From an uncultured Porphyromonadaceae bacterium (GTDB taxonomy: Bacteria > Bacteroidota > Bacteroidia > Bacteroidales > Muribaculaceae), in contig CALDIF010000052.1 in NCBI GenBank assembly GCA_937901905.1, positions 1 to 24,554 of the forward strand: 24,554 nucleotides of DNA, given 5' to 3'. Within the stretch, counting starts at the first letter, position 1. Every line of letters begins with the position of its first letter. The position numbers and the translations under genes were made by a program. The notes beneath the pieces are model-generated. The model did no database searches. It was not told the origin of the DNA and worked only from the letters and a program-made list of their open reading frames with translations. Below, piece after piece: positions 1 to 9,000 of the stretch.

Positions 1-162
1 CGGCGCAACGAGATGGCGGGCTACTCGCACTGCACGGCTGACATCCAGCTGATGCTGCGCCGCAACACGGCTTTCGACGACGCTCCGCCATTCAAGCTGC
101 TTACGGCATCGGTACGCAAGGCTCTGGAACAAGACGAAAACAAAAAGGGTGAAGAACGCTGA
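1..162 (+). CDS. C-terminal fragment of an unidentified protein
   Basis: An open frame runs from the first base of the window to a TGA at 160-162, giving 53 residues that end in a charged tail (EQDENKKGEER). The start lies outside the window. Leucine codons are mainly CTG, as in the neighbouring transporter gene and unlike the TTG-rich genes further right. I do not recognise the family from this fragment. The gene is convergent with the transporter gene, with only 54 bp between the stop codons. Confidence 0.7.
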   Translation, partial: RRNEMAGYSHCTADIQLMLRRNTAFDDAPPFKLLTASVRKALEQDENKKGEER

Positions 163-198
163 GGCCACAAGAGGCTGCCCAGACATTCTTCACCCTTT
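144..198. terminator. Perfect 13-bp inverted repeat between convergent genes
   Basis: AAAGGGTGAAGAA at 144-156 is exactly complementary to TTCTTCACCCTTT at 186-198, leaving a 29-nt loop. It spans the last codons of the left-hand gene and the gap before the convergent transporter stop. A bidirectional terminator is plausible from the position, but there is no clear U-tract and the loop is long, so the function is inferred. Confidence 0.4.
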
Positions 199-216
199 GC
201 CTATGCTATCGCTTGA

Positions 217-1779
217 CTAAAAGCCCAGCACCCAGCCAACGAGGTAGAGCACGATAGGAATGGTCACAAAAGCTATTCCGATGAAGTCGATATATACTCC
301 CGTCTTTATCATCTTTGTTATTGGAATGTATCCGCTGGCGTAGACGATGGCGTTGGGAGGCGTAGACACGGGGAGCATGAAGCCCAGCGACGACGACAAA
401 GCCACTCCCACGGCCACAGGCACGGGGCTGTAGCCTGCCGAGATGGCAGCTCCGATGGCCAGCGGGCCTATCATGTTGGTGGCTGCCGTGTGCGAAGTAA
501 GCTCGGAAAGGAGCAGTGCCATCACGCAGAACACGGCTACTAAGAGCACCTGCGGAGGATTGCCGCCCAGCATTGTGATGATTTGCTGGCCTACCCAGGC
601 CGAAAGGCCGGTGCTGTACATCATTCCGCCCATAGCCAAACCGCCGCCGAAGAGCAGCAGTGTGCCCCACTCTATTCCACCTACGGCATCGCGCCAGGTG
701 ATGGTGGTCTTCGTAAAGTTCTTGTTAACGGGCAGGAAGAACAGCAGCAGCGCACCAACCATAGCCACTGCCGACTCGGGAAGTATCCGGTTATAGGACT
801 TCAGGATTTCGCTGTCGGTGCCTGCCGTCATGCTGATAATACCCGGAGTAACCCACAAGACGACAGCCACGAGGAACGCGAAGAGCGTGTTCTTCTGGGC
901 CAGAGTCCACTTTCCGAGTCCCCTCACCTTCTCTGCAATAAGCTCGCTGGCACCCTCGATGTGGTCAATATCAGCCGGAAACATTCGCCAAAGCACAACG
1001 TAGGCAATCACAAAGTAGCATACCATAGCCACAAAGCCCCACACCATCCACTGGAAAAAGCTGATATGGATGCTTGCCAACTCGTCTAAGAAGCCCAACA
1101 TTATTATATTAGGCGGGGTTCCGATGGGCGTAAGCACACCACCGATGGAGCACGCATAGGCCGTCATAAGCATCAGGCCGGTGGCATATTTGTATGTGCG
1201 CAGGTTGATTTCCTTGCCCCTTGCTGCCATCATCTCGCGTATAGCTTCGAGCAATCCCAGTGCGATGGGGAACATCATGGCAGCCGTGGCGGTGTTGCTA
1301 ATCCATCCCGAGCAGAACATACAGGCCAGACCTATGGCCAGGAAGATGCGCCTTGGAGAGTCGCCGACCCACTTCATCGACATAATCCCATAGGCAATGC
1401 GCTTGTCGAGGCCGTTCACCATCATAGCCTTGGCTATGACGAAGCCGCCCATAAACAGGAATATCATGGGATTGGCAAAGGCCGAGAAGGCATCCTTCAT
1501 CTTAACAATGCCAAAAACGACACACAGCGTGGGGCCAATGAGCGACGTCACGGGTATTGGCACAGGCTCGGTAATCCACCAGAGGGCCACGAGCGTCATC
1601 ACGGCAAGCAGGTTGTGGGCCGTTGGCGACAGCCCGGAGATGGGTGTCAGCCACACCAGCAGCGCACAAACAGGTCCGCAGATAGCTCCGATAACCCTGC
1701 GCCGGCGGTCAAATTTAGAATCCAGGTTTCCACTCTCGGGCTTCTGGGGTGAAGCTTTTTCGATCTTCTGATCTTCCAT
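217..1779 (-). CDS. DASS-family Na+/dicarboxylate (divalent anion) symporter
   Basis: This 520-residue polytopic inner-membrane protein belongs to the divalent anion:Na+ symporter family (SLC13/INDY type), which imports succinate, citrate, sulfate or similar anions with sodium. The two-fold repeated binding signatures are visible: SNT at about residues 161-163 followed by a TPIGTPPN hairpin at about 217-224, and the second-half SHT at about 429-431 followed by STPPN near 475. In the second copy the asparagine of SNT is replaced by histidine. The N-terminal 28 residues are hydrophilic and precede the first membrane segment. Length is typical of the family. Substrate cannot be told from sequence. 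The gene is monocistronic in this window, with a promoter-like element about 40 bp upstream. Confidence 0.93.
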   Translation of the reverse strand: MEDQKIEKASPQKPESGNLDSKFDRRRRVIGAICGPVCALLVWLTPISGLSPTAHNLLAVMTLVALWWITEPVPIPVTSLIGPTLCVVFGIVKMKDAFSAFANPMIFLFMGGFVIAKAMMVNGLDKRIAYGIMSMKWVGDSPRRIFLAIGLACMFCSGWISNTATAAMMFPIALGLLEAIREMMAARGKEINLRTYKYATGLMLMTAYACSIGGVLTPIGTPPNIIMLGFLDELASIHISFFQWMVWGFVAMVCYFVIAYVVLWRMFPADIDHIEGASELIAEKVRGLGKWTLAQKNTLFAFLVAVVLWVTPGIISMTAGTDSEILKSYNRILPESAVAMVGALLLFFLPVNKNFTKTTITWRDAVGGIEWGTLLLFGGGLAMGGMMYSTGLSAWVGQQIITMLGGNPPQVLLVAVFCVMALLLSELTSHTAATNMIGPLAIGAAISAGYSPVPVAVGVALSSSLGFMLPVSTPPNAIVYASGYIPITKMIKTGVYIDFIGIAFVTIPIVLYLVGWVLGF

Positions 1780-1819
1780 AAGGCTTTTGTTTAGGTGTCA
1801 AAAAATGTCAATACTGATG

Positions 1820-1827
1820 CAAATTTA
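1820..1827 (-). promoter_or_regulatory. Bacteroidetes -7 promoter element for the DASS transporter
   Basis: Read on the minus strand, the sequence is TAAATTTG, an exact match to TAnnTTTG. It lies about 40 bp upstream of the transporter ATG at 1779, giving a leader of roughly 33 nt. The -33 region is only weakly matched (TGTG near 1847-1850). Confidence 0.6.
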
Positions 1828-2071
1828 TATATTTTTTTTTGAAAATCACACTATATCCTCACACCTAAAATTAAAAAAAATATCAAGATTACATGAAAAC
1901 AGATATAACATATAACAAGAGGCTAACATACAACAAGAGGCGAGCAACAGCGTGTAGCGACACTTCAAAGACGACCCACGTAATTCCCGAAAATCGCTTG
2001 AATACAGCATTAAACTGTGAGCAAGTAACTTGCTAAACTTAAATGACGTATTGACACTTTAGAATGAATAT
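1828..2071. other. AT-rich intergenic region between divergent promoters
   Basis: No convincing reading frame is present in this gap between the leftward transporter and the rightward NRPS-locus operon. It contains a short direct repeat AACAAGAGGC at 1914-1923 and 1932-1941, an 18-bp period that could be an operator, though nothing else supports that. Codon preference differs on the two sides of this gap. Confidence 0.5.
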
Positions 2072-2102
2072 TTTGCCAATCACACAAAAATGCCTAAATT
2101 TG
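2072..2102 (+). promoter_or_regulatory. Strong Bacteroidetes promoter heading the NRPS locus
   Basis: A TTTG -33 element at 2072-2075 is followed, after exactly 19 nt, by TAAATTTG at 2095-2102, a perfect TAnnTTTG -7 element. Transcription should begin near 2109. This rules out an upstream ATG at 2090 as the porin start and favours ATG 2138 or 2141. No other exact TAnnTTTG element was seen in the gene gaps between here and 13265, so this may drive the whole NRPS locus. Confidence 0.75.
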
Positions 2103-2140
2103 CGTTCACAAACCCGACACAAAAATACATCAGCAGCATG

Positions 2141-3442
2141 ATGAAAACCTTCGTAACCATCGTTTTAATCACCTTGACGAGTTTGCTCTCGACGGCTCAA
2201 GAAGAGCCCGCCAACACGTTCGGTATCGACATTGACTTGATGTCACGTGGCGAACTGCGTCGTGGCGGTTTGCCGGCCGATGACGACGGGAACAGTGAGA
2301 GTAAGGCTGCATTTATCCTTGAGCGAACCCGCCTGGGTTTGAACTACGAGCGAGCAGTCCTGTCGGCTCGCGTGACAGCGCAACACTCGGCGGTGTGGGG
2401 ACAAGCGGGAAAAGGCTCGTTGAACATCTACGAGGCATGGGCTCAACTGCGGTCGCGAAGCGGTTTTTTTGCTCGTGTGGGTCGTCAAGTGCTCAGTTAC
2501 GACGACGAACGCATCATCGGTTCCAACGACTGGGCGATGGCAGCGTTGTCGCATGATGTGTTGAAGTTGGGATACGAGTACGGCGAACACCGCCTACACG
2601 TTCTCGGTGCCTACAACCAGAATGCCGAGAGTGTGAACGGCGGCACCGTGTACGTCAACGGCGACAAGCCCTATAAGACGATGGAACTCGCTTGGTACAA
2701 CTTCGCCCCTGTTCGAGTGCCGTTAAGCGTCTCGTTGTTGTTCATGAACACCGGCATGCAAGGGTGGATTGACGACAAGTCACACGACTTCCTACAACAA
2801 TTGTTCGGCTCCTATATCAAGTACAGTCCTCGGCAATGGAATGTCGAGGCATCGTTCTACTATCAAACCGGCAAAAACGAAAGCGGAATTCCCATCAGGG
2901 CATGGATGGCGAGTGCGAAGTGTTCCTACAATCCCTCTAACCGGTGGAAAATCGGTGTCGGATACGACCACTTGAGTGGGGACAAATATTTCGCCGTACC
3001 GCCGGCAGGTGCAATAGGGTTAACACGGCACTCGGTAATCCGCGGTTTCAGTCCGATATACGGTTCGCATCACAAGTTTTACGGAGCAATGGATTTTTTC
3101 TACCTCAGCACCTACGTCAACGGCTTCACACCGGGTTTGCAAAATCTCTATTTCGGAGCGACCTACAAGCCCCGTGACCGCGTTACGCTTGATGCCGCCT
3201 ATCACTATTATGCCACAGCAACCGACATCACCGACCACAACGTCGGGCGAACGCTCGGACACAGCATTGAGGTTCAAGCCAAGTGGAATATCATTGATAA
3301 CGTTGCCCTTTCGACCGGCTACACCTACATGCACGGCACCGAAGCAATGGAACGCCTCAAGCGCGTTGAGAAAGACCACAACTTGCACTGGGCGTGGGTG
3401 TCATTTACTGTAAATCCACGATTGTTCTACGTCAAACGGTAA
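2141..3442 (+). CDS. Alginate-export-type outer-membrane beta-barrel porin
   Basis: The predicted 433-residue product starts MKTFVTIVLITLTSLLSTAQ, a clear Sec signal peptide, and the remainder has the alternating aromatic/polar strands of an outer-membrane barrel. The segment with ERTRLGLNYE, then YEAWAQLRS and VGRQVLSYDDERIIGSNDW, strongly resembles Bacteroidetes 'alginate export family' (AlgE-like) porins. The barrel reaches the C-terminus (PRLFYVKR). The start is chosen because the promoter ends at about 2102; ATG 2138 one codon upstream is equally possible. The next gene begins 46 nt after the stop with no terminator, so this is probably the first gene of the NRPS operon. Such porins pass small or polyanionic molecules; export of the NRPS product is only an inference from position. 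Confidence 0.8.
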   Translation: MKTFVTIVLITLTSLLSTAQEEPANTFGIDIDLMSRGELRRGGLPADDDGNSESKAAFILERTRLGLNYERAVLSARVTAQHSAVWGQAGKGSLNIYEAWAQLRSRSGFFARVGRQVLSYDDERIIGSNDWAMAALSHDVLKLGYEYGEHRLHVLGAYNQNAESVNGGTVYVNGDKPYKTMELAWYNFAPVRVPLSVSLLFMNTGMQGWIDDKSHDFLQQLFGSYIKYSPRQWNVEASFYYQTGKNESGIPIRAWMASAKCSYNPSNRWKIGVGYDHLSGDKYFAVPPAGAIGLTRHSVIRGFSPIYGSHHKFYGAMDFFYLSTYVNGFTPGLQNLYFGATYKPRDRVTLDAAYHYYATATDITDHNVGRTLGHSIEVQAKWNIIDNVALSTGYTYMHGTEAMERLKRVEKDHNLHWAWVSFTVNPRLFYVKR

Positions 3443-3488
3443 TTGCAGTGAACATCTCCGAACAACCTTTAAAGAACTTGTATTGCTC

Positions 3489-5672
3489 ATGAACCAACGG
3501 CTGTCATCATTAGTGAAAAAGTTGCACAAACGAGCGGGATTGAGCCTGCTTATCGTTGTTGCCGCCATACTCATTGAGGCTATCTCGTTGTTGCAATACA
3601 ACTATGCTCGCGACATACTCAATGAACAAGTGGAGCAGAATTCACTCCATTTACTCATCACTAAGGCGCTAGTCATCAAGGGGACACTCAACCAAAATGA
3701 GATTGCATTGAGTCACCACTTGTGGGATTTCAATCGCAACATCAATACTCCCGACTCGCTCTATAACGCCACCGAACGCTTGTTGCTTTCAAGTTCTAAC
3801 GTCTTGGGGTGCGCGGTGGCATTCAGCCCCTATTATTACCCGGCGCACGGCAAGTTGTTTGAGCCTTACTCCTACCGTGACGGTGACGAAATTCGCCACA
3901 TTCAACTCTCAAGCGACACCCACGACTACACGTCAATGGACTTCTACCGCAAGGCATTTGACGGCGACAGTGCGTTTTGGTCCGACCCCTATCACGATGA
4001 CCTGTTAAAAGAGGATATCACGACCTATTCACTACCGGTCCGCGATGATAACAACGAGTTGATAGGGGTGTGCGGAATGGACTTGTCGTTGAGGTGGCTC
4101 GGCGACACCCTCAATGCACGCAGTTCTCACCCCTCATCATTTTGCTTGCTACTCACCGGTGACGGCAACCTCATCTCGGGTCCCGATGTTTCTCATGCGC
4201 GTTTCGCCGACATGGACAGGGCGGTGACAATGATAAACGACAGCACCGTCACACGCCAAGTAGGTGCAAGCGGTCGTGTTAAAGTAGTGGATTTCACCGG
4301 TAATGACGGCAGGAAGGGTTACATTTATCATTCTTTCATGCGAGGCAATCCTCACTGGCAGTTAGCCCTGGTGTGCTACGACGACGAGGTGTACGGTGAG
4401 TTGTACCGCATGCGACGGGTCGTGCTGTTGCTGATGTTGGCAGGCTTCGCTTTATTGGGATATATCCTGTACCGCTTCATGGCGAGCAACCGCAGCCTGC
4501 ATGAGGAGAGTCTCGCACGCGAGCGCATCAACAGCGAGTTGCGAGTGGCACACGAGATACAGAGCGATATGTTGCCACGGGTTGCCGACAAGCGTGATGA
4601 GCTTGACCTTGCCGGAATGTTGATACCGGCAAAAGAGGTGGGCGGCGACTTGTACGACTACTTACTGCGTGATGAAAAATTGTTTTTCTGCATAGGTGAC
4701 GTGAGTGGTAAGGGAGTGCCATCGGCACTGGTGATGGCGGTAACTCACTCGCTGTTTCGCAGCACCGTAACGCGCGAGAGCCACCCGGCGCGCATCATGC
4801 AGGCAATTAATGATGTGTCGTGCCGGCACAACGACAGCGGCATGTTCGTGACTTTCTTTATCGGTGTGCTCGACCTGCCCACCGGACGATTGCACTACTG
4901 CAATGCCGGGCATGACGCACCCATCTTATTCAACGGGAATGATGTACACACCCTTGATGTAACCGCCAATATTCCGCTGGGAGTTATAACTGACTTCAAG
5001 TACGAGAGTGGCGAACTGACGATGTCCCGGGGCACTACGCTGCTACTGTACACCGACGGTGTCACCGAGGCTAAAGACACCGCTCACCGTCAATACACCC
5101 TCACCCGACTGATAACGACAGTAGCCGATGCCGTTGATTGCAGTCCGGAGAATTTACTACACCACATCACATCAAGCGTGAATCACTTTGTGGGCAATGC
5201 CCCACAGAGTGATGACATCACGCTGATGGCAGTGCGCTACAACGGACATCAACGTCACTACTCGATTGAGCGCACTCTCACCATAACCGACAACCTGAAT
5301 GAGTTGTCACGACTGCACGCAATGATTGAAGAGGTGTGCCGCGAGTCCGGCATTGAAGCCGGCATTGAAGGACAGTTGCGCCTTGCTCTTGAGGAAATTG
5401 TGGTGAACGTGATTAACTATGCCTACGCCGAGGGTGAGAAAGGCGAAATAGAAGTGTACGCCGGTGTCAGTGAAGGTCTCATCACGTGGAGAGTAACCGA
5501 CAGTGGAGCCGCCTTTGCACCCACCGATGTCCCCGAAGCCGACATCACACTCGGTGTTGAAGACAGGGCAATAGGCGGATTGGGCATACACCTTGTCCGC
5601 CAACTCACCGACACGCTCAACTATGAACGCATCGATGGACACAACGTGACTACTATCGAGAAAAAACTGTGA
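3489..5672 (+). CDS. Membrane sensor with PP2C (SpoIIE) phosphatase and RsbW-like ATPase domains
   Basis: The 727-residue protein has a membrane segment at about 16-36, an extracytoplasmic Cache-like sensor (about 38-300, with WSDPYHDD), a second membrane segment (about 309-332) and a helical linker. A SpoIIE/RsbU-type PP2C phosphatase follows (about 350-585), with metal-binding aspartates in GGDLYDY, IGDVSGKG, YTDGVTEA and SDDIT. The C-terminus is a GHKL anti-sigma kinase-type ATPase (about 595-727) with the N-box EEIVVN, the DSG motif and the GGLGIHLV glycine box. By family knowledge, the phosphatase dephosphorylates a STAS protein and the ATPase domain phosphorylates or binds it. The STAS partner is the next gene, 40 nt downstream. 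A TTG start at 3483 is possible, but ATG 3489 is preferred. Confidence 0.88.
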   Translation: MNQRLSSLVKKLHKRAGLSLLIVVAAILIEAISLLQYNYARDILNEQVEQNSLHLLITKALVIKGTLNQNEIALSHHLWDFNRNINTPDSLYNATERLLLSSSNVLGCAVAFSPYYYPAHGKLFEPYSYRDGDEIRHIQLSSDTHDYTSMDFYRKAFDGDSAFWSDPYHDDLLKEDITTYSLPVRDDNNELIGVCGMDLSLRWLGDTLNARSSHPSSFCLLLTGDGNLISGPDVSHARFADMDRAVTMINDSTVTRQVGASGRVKVVDFTGNDGRKGYIYHSFMRGNPHWQLALVCYDDEVYGELYRMRRVVLLLMLAGFALLGYILYRFMASNRSLHEESLARERINSELRVAHEIQSDMLPRVADKRDELDLAGMLIPAKEVGGDLYDYLLRDEKLFFCIGDVSGKGVPSALVMAVTHSLFRSTVTRESHPARIMQAINDVSCRHNDSGMFVTFFIGVLDLPTGRLHYCNAGHDAPILFNGNDVHTLDVTANIPLGVITDFKYESGELTMSRGTTLLLYTDGVTEAKDTAHRQYTLTRLITTVADAVDCSPENLLHHITSSVNHFVGNAPQSDDITLMAVRYNGHQRHYSIERTLTITDNLNELSRLHAMIEEVCRESGIEAGIEGQLRLALEEIVVNVINYAYAEGEKGEIEVYAGVSEGLITWRVTDSGAAFAPTDVPEADITLGVEDRAIGGLGIHLVRQLTDTLNYERIDGHNVTTIEKKL

Positions 5673-5712
5673 TTTTTTAACGCAAATACAAACTTATAAA
5701 TCCACAATAAAG

Positions 5713-6015
5713 ATGAAAACGACGATTAACGAGGTTAACGGCACACCGGTTGCCGTGCTGGAGGGTGAATTGGACACTGCGGCGGCTGCCGGAACCGAAC
5801 AGGCACTGCAACCGCTCTTCGAAGCGGGCGACAAAAACATCGTGATTGACTGCGCTGCACTTGAATATATTTCGTCGAGTGGGCTGCGCATCTTGCTGTC
5901 ACTGCTCAAGCGTTCACGTGCTGCCGGAGGCAGCGTGACACTGCGCGCCGTTAACGATGACATACTCAACGTGTTCAAGATGACCGGTTTTATCAATCTG
6001 TTCAACTTCGAGTGA
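5713..6015 (+). CDS. STAS-domain anti-sigma factor antagonist (SpoIIAA/RsbV-like)
   Basis: This 100-residue single-domain protein has the STAS signature IDCAALEYISSSGLRILLSLL, in which the serine of SSGLR matches the phosphorylated serine of SpoIIAA and RsbV. It should be the switch protein whose phosphorylation is set by the PP2C/ATPase sensor encoded just upstream. It lies 40 nt after that gene, and its stop codon is 5 nt before the NRPS start, so the genes are almost certainly co-transcribed. Which protein the unphosphorylated form releases or activates is not visible. I see no sigma factor gene in the window, and Bacteroidetes are not known to use sigma-B. Confidence 0.9.
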   Translation: MKTTINEVNGTPVAVLEGELDTAAAAGTEQALQPLFEAGDKNIVIDCAALEYISSSGLRILLSLLKRSRAAGGSVTLRAVNDDILNVFKMTGFINLFNFE

Positions 6016-6020
6016 CTATT

Positions 6021-9000
6021 ATGAAGACAACAGCACCACTGACCCGAGTGCAATACGAGTTGTATGCCGAGTGTGTCACTCACCCGGGAGAGAGTCTTTA
6101 CAACCTGCCCTATTTGTACACACTTGACGGCAACCTCGACGGGCAACGGCTGCGCGATGCCATCGTCACCGCCGTGAACGCCCACCCCACCCTTTTCACT
6201 CGCATCGAGCTCGATGCCGACGGCGAGCCCTTGCAGTGTGTCGACCGCGACAATGAGCAGTGGGAACCCGACATTGAAGAGATTGCCGATATAGAAGCCG
6301 TCAAGCCTACACTAATAGTGCCGTTTGACATCATAGGCGGCCGGCTGTTTCACATCAGGTTGTTTCACGACAGCGAGCACTACTATCTGCTACTCGACAT
6401 GCACCATGTCATCGCCGACGGAACCTCAATCAAGGTGATGCTTACCGACATTGACGCCGCCTACCGTGGAGAACAGTTACAAGCCGAGGCACTCACTATG
6501 ACAGAGGTCGCTAATGATGAGCCACAGCGTCGGTCGGGAGAACTTTTCGAGGAGTGCAAGCGGTGGTATGCCGCGAACTTCGATTGCGGCGACACGTTCA
6601 CACCGATACTCCCCGACCTCGACGACGAGTGCCGCGCCGAGGGCAACATGGCGCGTGTGCTTGATGTTGACATGGCTCGCGTTGACACTTACTGCAAGAC
6701 GCGTGGCATATTCAGGAGCAACTTCTTCACCACAGCGTTCTCGCTCGTTCTCGCTCGATTTAACAACGGACACGAGTCGTTGTTCACAACCGTATATAAC
6801 GGACGCTCCGACAAACGATTCTCCCACTCGGTGGGTATGACGGTCAAGACTATGCCGGTGTTCGCCCACTTTGACGACGAGACGACTGTGCTCGACTACT
6901 TGCGCGCCGCACAAGAACAGATGAGCGGATGCCGCAGTCACGACACCTACGCTTACAGTGACGCGATTGCCGACTTGAACTTGCAGTCCGACACGATGTT
7001 TGCGTGGCACGCAATGCTTTTTGCCGACGAACAACTGTGCGGTGCCCCAATGACCGCAACACGATTGTGTAACAGCACGCTCGGGGTGTCGCTATACATC
7101 AAGGCTTTTATATCGGGTGGCAAGTATCACATCAAAGCCGAGTATGACTCCGACAAATACAGCAGCGAACTCATTGCAAGTGTTTTGGAGAGTTACGAAG
7201 CGGCAGTGAACGGTTTTCTCACATGCGAGAAAGTGAGCGAGATTGACATCACAACCGGCTCGCAAATTGCCACATTGGACGCCTTCAACCGTTGTGATTG
7301 CGAGTACGATACCAACCAAACCGTCGTGTCGCTGTTGCGCCGACAGGCTGCTGCCACGCCCGACAACGTGGCTGTGGTGTACGGCGAGCGACGCTACACC
7401 TATCGCGAAGTGGACTCGCTGAGCGATCGCATCGCCGCCTACATTGCCGCACGCCGACTCACCGCCGGCGACACGGTCTCCATCATCATTCCGCGCTGCG
7501 AGTGGATGGCGATTGCCTCGATAGGCGTTATCAAAGCGGGCTGCGCTTATCAACCGCTCGACCCGTCATACCCCGCCGAACGACTTAACTTCATGATGAG
7601 TGATGCCGATGCCAAATTGCTCATTGCCGACCGCGACTTGCGTCACCTTGTTGACGAGTATGACGGTGACGTGTTGTACACCGACACACTCACTTCGTTG
7701 CCCGATGCGCCGTCGCCCGAACGTGCTATCACCCCCGATGATGTGTTCATACTGTTATACACCAGCGGCTCGACAGGTGTTCCCAAGGGTTGCCGTCTGT
7801 CCCACGGCAACCTCGTAGCGTTTATCAACTGGTACAAGCGTTATTACGACTTGCATGCGGGTCACGCCGTGGCGGCTTATGCCAGTTACGGTTTCGATGC
7901 CTGCATGATGGATATGTATCCCGGACTGAGTTGCGGTGCCACGATACATATCGTCCCCGAGGAGTTGAGGCTTGACCTCGTTGCCCTCAACGAGTACTTC
8001 GAGAACAACGGCATCACTCATGCCTTCATGACAACACAAGTGGGTTACCAGTTTGCGACGAGCATTGACAATCACTCCTTAATTCACCTGTCGACCGGAG
8101 GTGAAAAACTTGCGTCGTTGGCACCGCCACATGGCTACACCCTTCACAATGTCTACGGTCCCACCGAGTGTACCGTCTTCACCACCACCCACCCCGTCAC
8201 AACCAAGCAAAAAGACATTCCCATCGGCAAGCCGTTGGACAACATGCGCCTGTACGTCGTTGACTCGCGAGGACGGCGACAACCGGTGGGAGCCACGGGC
8301 GAATTGTGGGTGAGCGGACCGCAAGTGAGTCTCGGTTACCTCAATCGTCCCGACAAGACAGCCGAGGTTTTTATCAACAACCCGTTTACCGATGTCGAAA
8401 AATATGCTCGCGTTTATCGCACGGGCGACATCGTGCGTTACCTGCCGTCGGGCGAACTTCAATTTGTAGGACGACGCGACGGACAAGTTAAGATACGCGG
8501 TTTCCGCATCGAGTTGAAAGAGGTCGAGGGTGTCATACGCGAATTTCCGGGCATCAAAGATGCAACCGTGCAGGCATTCGATGAAACGGGTGGAGGCAAG
8601 TTTATTGCCGCTTACGTCGTCGGCGACGACACGGTTGACATTGATGAGTTGAACGCATTTATTCTCGAGCGTAAACCGCCTTATATGGTACCGGCGGTCA
8701 CGATGCAAATCGATGCTATCCCGTTGAACCAGAACATGAAGGTCAATCGTCGCGCACTGCCTGTGCCGGAGCGCAAGAGCACAACCGCTGTCGGCGTTGA
8801 CGTGCCGATGAACGTGTTGGAGCGGGAGTTACACGCCATCACGGCAGCAATAGTGAACAATAACGACTTCGGCGTGACCACACCGCTCGGGTATGCCGGA
8901 CTGACATCAATCTCAGCCATTCGCCTTGCCGTACAGGTCAACAAGCGTTACGGTGTCGCGCTTGATGCCAAGTCGTTGGTCAAGACGGGCACGCTGCAAT

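Noticed and set aside
2090..2140. Earlier ATG for the porin at 2090
   Set aside because: It overlaps the -7 element at 2095-2102, so it would not be transcribed, and it would place 17 residues before a clear signal peptide.
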